A stretch of 64,000 nt of DNA from Acidobacteriota bacterium (GTDB lineage Bacteria > Acidobacteriota > Vicinamibacteria > Vicinamibacterales > UBA823): assembly GCA_002730525.1 (NCBI GenBank), contig PCAK01000044.1:1-64000 (forward strand), given 5' to 3'. The notes beneath the pieces are model-generated. The model was given only the letters and a program-made list of their open reading frames with translations. It did no database searches and was not told the DNA's origin. The position numbers and the translations under genes were made by a program. This document shows, one piece after another, positions 60,922-64,000 of the stretch. Numbering within the stretch: position 1 is the stretch's first letter; every line of letters starts with the position of its first letter.

Positions 60922-61781
60922 GCATCCTGTCGACCGTGGACGCGGCGCGCGCGCGCCTGATCGCATCGGGCATCCAGCCCGACGAGGCCGGGCTGGACGC
61001 GGAAGTGCTCGCCCGGCACCTGCTCGGCTGGGACCGCGCGACGTATTTCACGGCGCGGCATCGGGAACCCGACGACCGGTTCGCGACGACCTACGGCGTG
61101 CTGGTCGAGCGGCGCGCGGGCCGGGAGCCGCTGGCCCACCTGACCGGCCGTCGGGAGTTCTGGGGCCTGGACTTCCTCGTGACACCGGACGTGTTGATTC
61201 CCCGGCCCGAAACCGAGCACCTCGTCGAGACGGCGCTGCGATTCCGGCCCGATCGGGCGGCACTCGGACTCGTCGTCGACGTGGGCACGGGTTCGGGTTG
61301 CGTGGCAATCGCGCTGGCGGTCGAACTGCCCGCCGTGCGCATCGTCGCGACCGATCTCTCCCAGGCGGCGCTGGAGGTGGCCCAGACGAACGCGCGGCGC
61401 CTGAAGGTCGCCGACCGGATCACGTGGCGCCTGGGCAGCCTACTGGCCGGCCTGTCGGAGGCCGCCGATCTCATCGTGTCGAACCCGCCGTACTGCGCGA
61501 CGACGGTCTTCTCAACCCTGGAGCCTGAGGTGCGCGACCACGAGCCGCGCCTCGCCCTCGACGGCGGCGGAGACGGCACGACCCCGCTGCAGGCGCTCGT
61601 GGCGGAGGCCGGTGCGCACCTCGTCGACGGCGGACGGCTCGCCGTCGAGTTCGGCTACGATCAGGAGGCGGATTTCAGGCGCGTCGTCGCGGCGCATGGC
61701 CTTGCGGACATCGAGATCGTCCGCGACCTGCAAGGACACCCCCGCGTCGGCACGGCGGTGCGGCGAGGCGGAGACCGATAA
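60918..61781 (+). CDS. prmC: Release factor glutamine methyltransferase
   Basis: A 287-residue methyltransferase that modifies the glutamine of the GGQ motif in release factors. SAM-binding motif [18 protein letters not shown] and the catalytic NPPY (residues 189-192) are present. The N-terminal helical domain ends in [21 protein letters not shown], also characteristic. GTG start overlaps the prfA stop (GTGA). Confidence 0.95.
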   Translation: MSILSTVDAARARLIASGIQPDEAGLDAEVLARHLLGWDRATYFTARHREPDDRFATTYGVLVERRAGREPLAHLTGRREFWGLDFLVTPDVLIPRPETEHLVETALRFRPDRAALGLVVDVGTGSGCVAIALAVELPAVRIVATDLSQAALEVAQTNARRLKVADRITWRLGSLLAGLSEAADLIVSNPPYCATTVFSTLEPEVRDHEPRLALDGGGDGTTPLQALVAEAGAHLVDGGRLAVEFGYDQEADFRRVVAAHGLADIEIVRDLQGHPRVGTAVRRGGDR

Positions 61782-62134
61782 TGGGAACTCAAGCCGACTG
61801 CCTCTTCTGCCGGATCGTCGCGGGCGAGATCCCAGCCACCCTGGTGCACGAGGATGAGCAACTCGTGGCCTTCGAGGACATCAGCCCGCAGGCGCCGACG
61901 CACGTGCTGATCGTGCCGCGCCGCCATCTGGCCACCCTCAACGATCTCGGCCCCGCGGACGACGGCCTCGTCGGCGAGATGGTCCGGCGGGCCGCGGAGA
62001 TCGCCAAGGCGCGGGGCATCGCCGAGGGCGGCTACCGCACGGTCTTCAACTGCAACCGCGAGGCCGGGCAGACGGTCTTCCACATCCACCTGCACCTGCT
62101 CGGCGGGCGCCCGCTCGCCTGGCCACCCGGGTAA
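61781..62134 (+). CDS. HIT-family nucleotide hydrolase/transferase (HINT-like)
   Basis: A 117-residue HIT protein. The histidine triad is VFHIHLHLLGGRPLAWPPG (about residues 99-117), with the central His as nucleophile. The N-terminus has CLFCRIVAGEIPATLVHED, like HINT1 and bacterial HIT, that hydrolyse adenosine 5'-phosphoramidates. It starts at the last base of the prmC stop (TAATG). It closes the prfA-prmC operon. Confidence 0.93.
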   Translation: MGTQADCLFCRIVAGEIPATLVHEDEQLVAFEDISPQAPTHVLIVPRRHLATLNDLGPADDGLVGEMVRRAAEIAKARGIAEGGYRTVFNCNREAGQTVFHIHLHLLGGRPLAWPPG

Positions 62135-62223
62135 GTTTCTCTTTGCGTCGGCTGACGCTGGGCGCGAGGGTGGCGTTGCGCCGGGCGGTGGACTTCGCCT
62201 GCGGCTCGGCCCGGCAAGGCTAC

Positions 62224-63069
62224 TTACCGCTCGAGGATGTACCAGCCTCGGCCGGCGTCACGATCCAGGACGAATTCGGTGACCAGGTAGCCTCGCGGCA
62301 GGTAGGTCGTGAAGATGTCGCGGCTGGCCATCCGCCAGGCGCGCGCCGCGTCAGGCGACGACTGCTGCATCTCGGTGAAGCCGACGGGGATCTCGACGCG
62401 CAGGCGCGAATCCTCGAGCGTCGCGTTCCACGTCCCGCAGGCCAACCATTCGCCCGCCATCTGCGCATCGTTGATTCGCGGAATCCGTGCGGTCGACGCC
62501 GCATCGCCCGGGGGCCTATCGGCCGCCCGCCCGGCCAGCCGCTCGGTGACACGCGGGGATGCCAGGCGCCAGACCGCCACGAAGCGATCGGTCGGGGTCC
62601 CGCGGTGAAGCGCGCTGCTGGACTCGCCGTAGATGTTCTCGGCGTACTCCTCGATGACCGCACCCAGCTTGCTGAGGTTCAGGTGGGCGTTCATCGCCTG
62701 CATCGGATCGAACGTCCATTCGATGACCTCGACGTCCATCGCCAGCGCGCGCTGCCGCTGCTCGAGCTTGAGCGCGCGGCCGAGCCCGAGGCTGCGGTAG
62801 CCGTCGAGCACACCGAGCATGTGCGACCACTGCACGAGACGTCCGTCCCGAAGCCCCGGCATCGAGTAAGCGAACCCCACCATCACGTCCGACGCATCGA
62901 ACGCGCCGACGAGGATGCCTCCGCGCTTGACGTTAATCGCCAGGATGGGCACGGGGACGGCATCTTCCGCGTCGGTGTACTCCCAGATGATCATTTCGAG
63001 CTCGACGACGCGGCGCAGCTCGTCGAGCGTTCTCAGATCGCGGTAGGTGATCTCCCCGGTCGGCGTCAC
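62224..63069 (-). CDS. GNAT-fold protein, predicted acetyltransferase
   Basis: A 281-residue protein with a GNAT-like N-terminal half: ILVGAFDASDVMVGFAYSMPG, HMLGVLDGYRSLGLGRALKLEQRQRAL (acetyl-CoA binding loop with GLG) and MDVEVIEWTFDPMQAMNAHLN. The C-terminal half extends beyond a standard GNAT domain and matches the COG3375-type predicted acetyltransferase. The substrate is unknown. The GTG start overlaps the M16 peptidase stop (GTGA). Confidence 0.8.
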   Translation of the reverse strand: MTPTGEITYRDLRTLDELRRVVELEMIIWEYTDAEDAVPVPILAINVKRGGILVGAFDASDVMVGFAYSMPGLRDGRLVQWSHMLGVLDGYRSLGLGRALKLEQRQRALAMDVEVIEWTFDPMQAMNAHLNLSKLGAVIEEYAENIYGESSSALHRGTPTDRFVAVWRLASPRVTERLAGRAADRPPGDAASTARIPRINDAQMAGEWLACGTWNATLEDSRLRVEIPVGFTEMQQSSPDAARAWRMASRDIFTTYLPRGYLVTEFVLDRDAGRGWYILER

Positions 63070-64000
63070 GCCCCGGCCTCCTCAGCGGAGGCCGAGTCGA
63101 GTGGACCGGCGACGGCGATGGCAGCGCGATCAGGCGCAAGCAGGCTCGCCGCCGCGTCGCGCACCTCCGCGACCGTCACCGCCTCGAGCAGGCCTGCGAG
63201 CCGAGCGTCGTAGTCGAGCCCGAGACCGAACTGCTCGACGGTCTGCAGGAACGCGGCAATACGCGCGTTCGTCTCGAGCATCCTTGGAATCGACCCGATC
63301 AGGTACTGCTTGGCGTCGGCCAGTTCCTTGTCGGACACGCCTTCCGCGCCCATCATGCCAACTTCTTCGTCGATCGACGCAATCGCGCGCTCGACGTTGT
63401 CGGGGCTCACACCGGCGCGAATGATGAGCGGCCCCGGACCGACGTTGGCCTCGAGCCCGCTGTAGACGTAGTAGGCCATGCCCTGCCGCTCGCGAATGCT
63501 GTCACCCAACCGCCCGCCCAGGCCGTACTGGCCCAGCACGTTGTTCATGATCCAGAAGGCATGATAGCGGACGTCGGATCGCGCGATACCGGCAAAGCCA
63601 TACGCGACGTCAGCCTGCACCTTGCCCGGAAGCAGCCGCACGGCGCGGCGGCGCCCGTTCGACGCGGCCTGGGCGAGCACTGCCTCGGGGGGTGGCGGGG
63701 CCGACGTCCAGTCCCCGAATCCGCGGCGTGCGGCATCAAGGGCCGCGCCCGGATCGATGTCGCCAACGATCGTGAGGGTGGCTCGCTCGGGCAGGCAATG
63801 CGTTCGGTGGAAGTCGACGATCGCCTGACGGTCGATTCGCGCCAGTGACTCCAGCGTGCCGCTGATGCGGCGTCCGTAGGGGTGGGTCTCGCCGTAGATC
63901 AACGCACGGACAAGCGCATCCGCCGTCTCCGCGGGGCTGTCCGCATCACGACGGATCCCGGTCTCGATCTCGACTCGCCGGGTCGCGATCCGGTCGTTCG
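63066..64000 (-). CDS. M16 (insulinase-family) zinc peptidase, C-terminal part (cut by window edge)
   Basis: The frame runs out of the right edge of the window, so the N-terminal HxxEH zinc site is outside. The part seen has the second M16 half: ALVRALIYGETHPYGRRISG, ATLTIVGDIDPGAALDAARRGFGDW, and GQYGLGGRLGDSIRERQGMAYYVYSG, followed by a helical C-terminal region. Such peptidases degrade peptides in the periplasm or form processing protease pairs. It may be a partner of another M16 gene upstream. It shares an operon with the GNAT gene, overlapping by 4 bp. Confidence 0.87.
   Translation of the reverse strand, partial: NDRIATRRVEIETGIRRDADSPAETADALVRALIYGETHPYGRRISGTLESLARIDRQAIVDFHRTHCLPERATLTIVGDIDPGAALDAARRGFGDWTSAPPPPEAVLAQAASNGRRRAVRLLPGKVQADVAYGFAGIARSDVRYHAFWIMNNVLGQYGLGGRLGDSIRERQGMAYYVYSGLEANVGPGPLIIRAGVSPDNVERAIASIDEEVGMMGAEGVSDKELADAKQYLIGSIPRMLETNARIAAFLQTVEQFGLGLDYDARLAGLLEAVTVAEVRDAAASLLAPDRAAIAVAGPLDSASAEEAGA

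Overview
The window is about 64 kb of high-GC bacterial chromosome, densely coded on both strands. It has one tRNA gene and no transposase, integrase, phage gene, CRISPR array or rRNA. The mix of genes fits a heterotrophic Acidobacteriota bacterium, perhaps the Vicinamibacteria. It includes LVIVD-repeat lipoproteins, YtcJ-type and propeller-fused amidohydrolases, a secreted S9 peptidase, PQQ sugar dehydrogenase, a MauG-like peroxidase, a Tat-linked molybdenum hydroxylase and a Fur-erythrin fusion. That assignment is inference; no phylogenetic marker was compared.

Layout. 1-3.5 kb: the tail of a TPP enzyme, L-serine dehydratase, a nitroreductase with a MarR regulator, and a tiny exported fragment resembling the end of tannase. 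3.5-9.7 kb: a TRAP transporter (dctM-dctQ-dctP, minus strand) divergent from a PaaK-like CoA ligase, a hot-dog thioesterase and a protein that closely resembles the ring-opening hydrolase Oah/BamA of the benzoyl-CoA pathway. 9.7-15.1 kb: a YtcJ amidohydrolase, an LVIVD lipoprotein, an exported fumarylacetoacetate-hydrolase-like protein, and a decayed LVIVD paralogue. 15.1-17.7 kb: kynureninase beside a broken chimera of 2-aminomuconate-semialdehyde dehydrogenase and ACMS decarboxylase, the ruins of a kynurenine degradation operon. 17.8-25.5 kb: an AceE-type dehydrogenase, a zinc-ribbon protein, HflK/HflC, a Yip1-like protein and a Kef-type antiporter. 25.8-33.7 kb: an S9 peptidase, a lipoprotein/TPR/lactate-permease operon and a PQQ dehydrogenase. 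33.7-37.8 kb: a three-subunit molybdenum hydroxylase whose FAD subunit carries extra cysteines like 4-hydroxybenzoyl-CoA reductase.

38-44.7 kb: a truncated ECF sigma factor, then a TetR/HlyD/RND efflux operon whose pump gene has an internal amber codon, and a TPR protein. 44.8-49.5 kb: a very large amidohydrolase with a TolB-like propeller, exported DsrE-like and RidA-like proteins, and tRNA-His. 49.7-55.2 kb: a sterol-desaturase-like protein, a DUF4399 lipoprotein, a di-haem peroxidase, a small membrane protein, a PHP phosphoesterase, the Fur-erythrin fusion and an ErpA-type Fe-S carrier. 55.3-64 kb: mostly housekeeping genes: class I fumarase, an exported methyltransferase, BioY, ThiD, MoaE, MoaD, release factor 1, PrmC, a HIT protein, a GNAT protein and the end of an M16 peptidase.

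Three themes recur. First, aromatic and tryptophan breakdown: the Oah-like enzyme, CoA ligase, HcrB-like subunit and kynurenine genes. Second, enzyme families that usually act in the cytosol but here carry export signals. Third, an unusual number of damaged genes for 64 kb, which means either real decay or errors in the assembled sequence.
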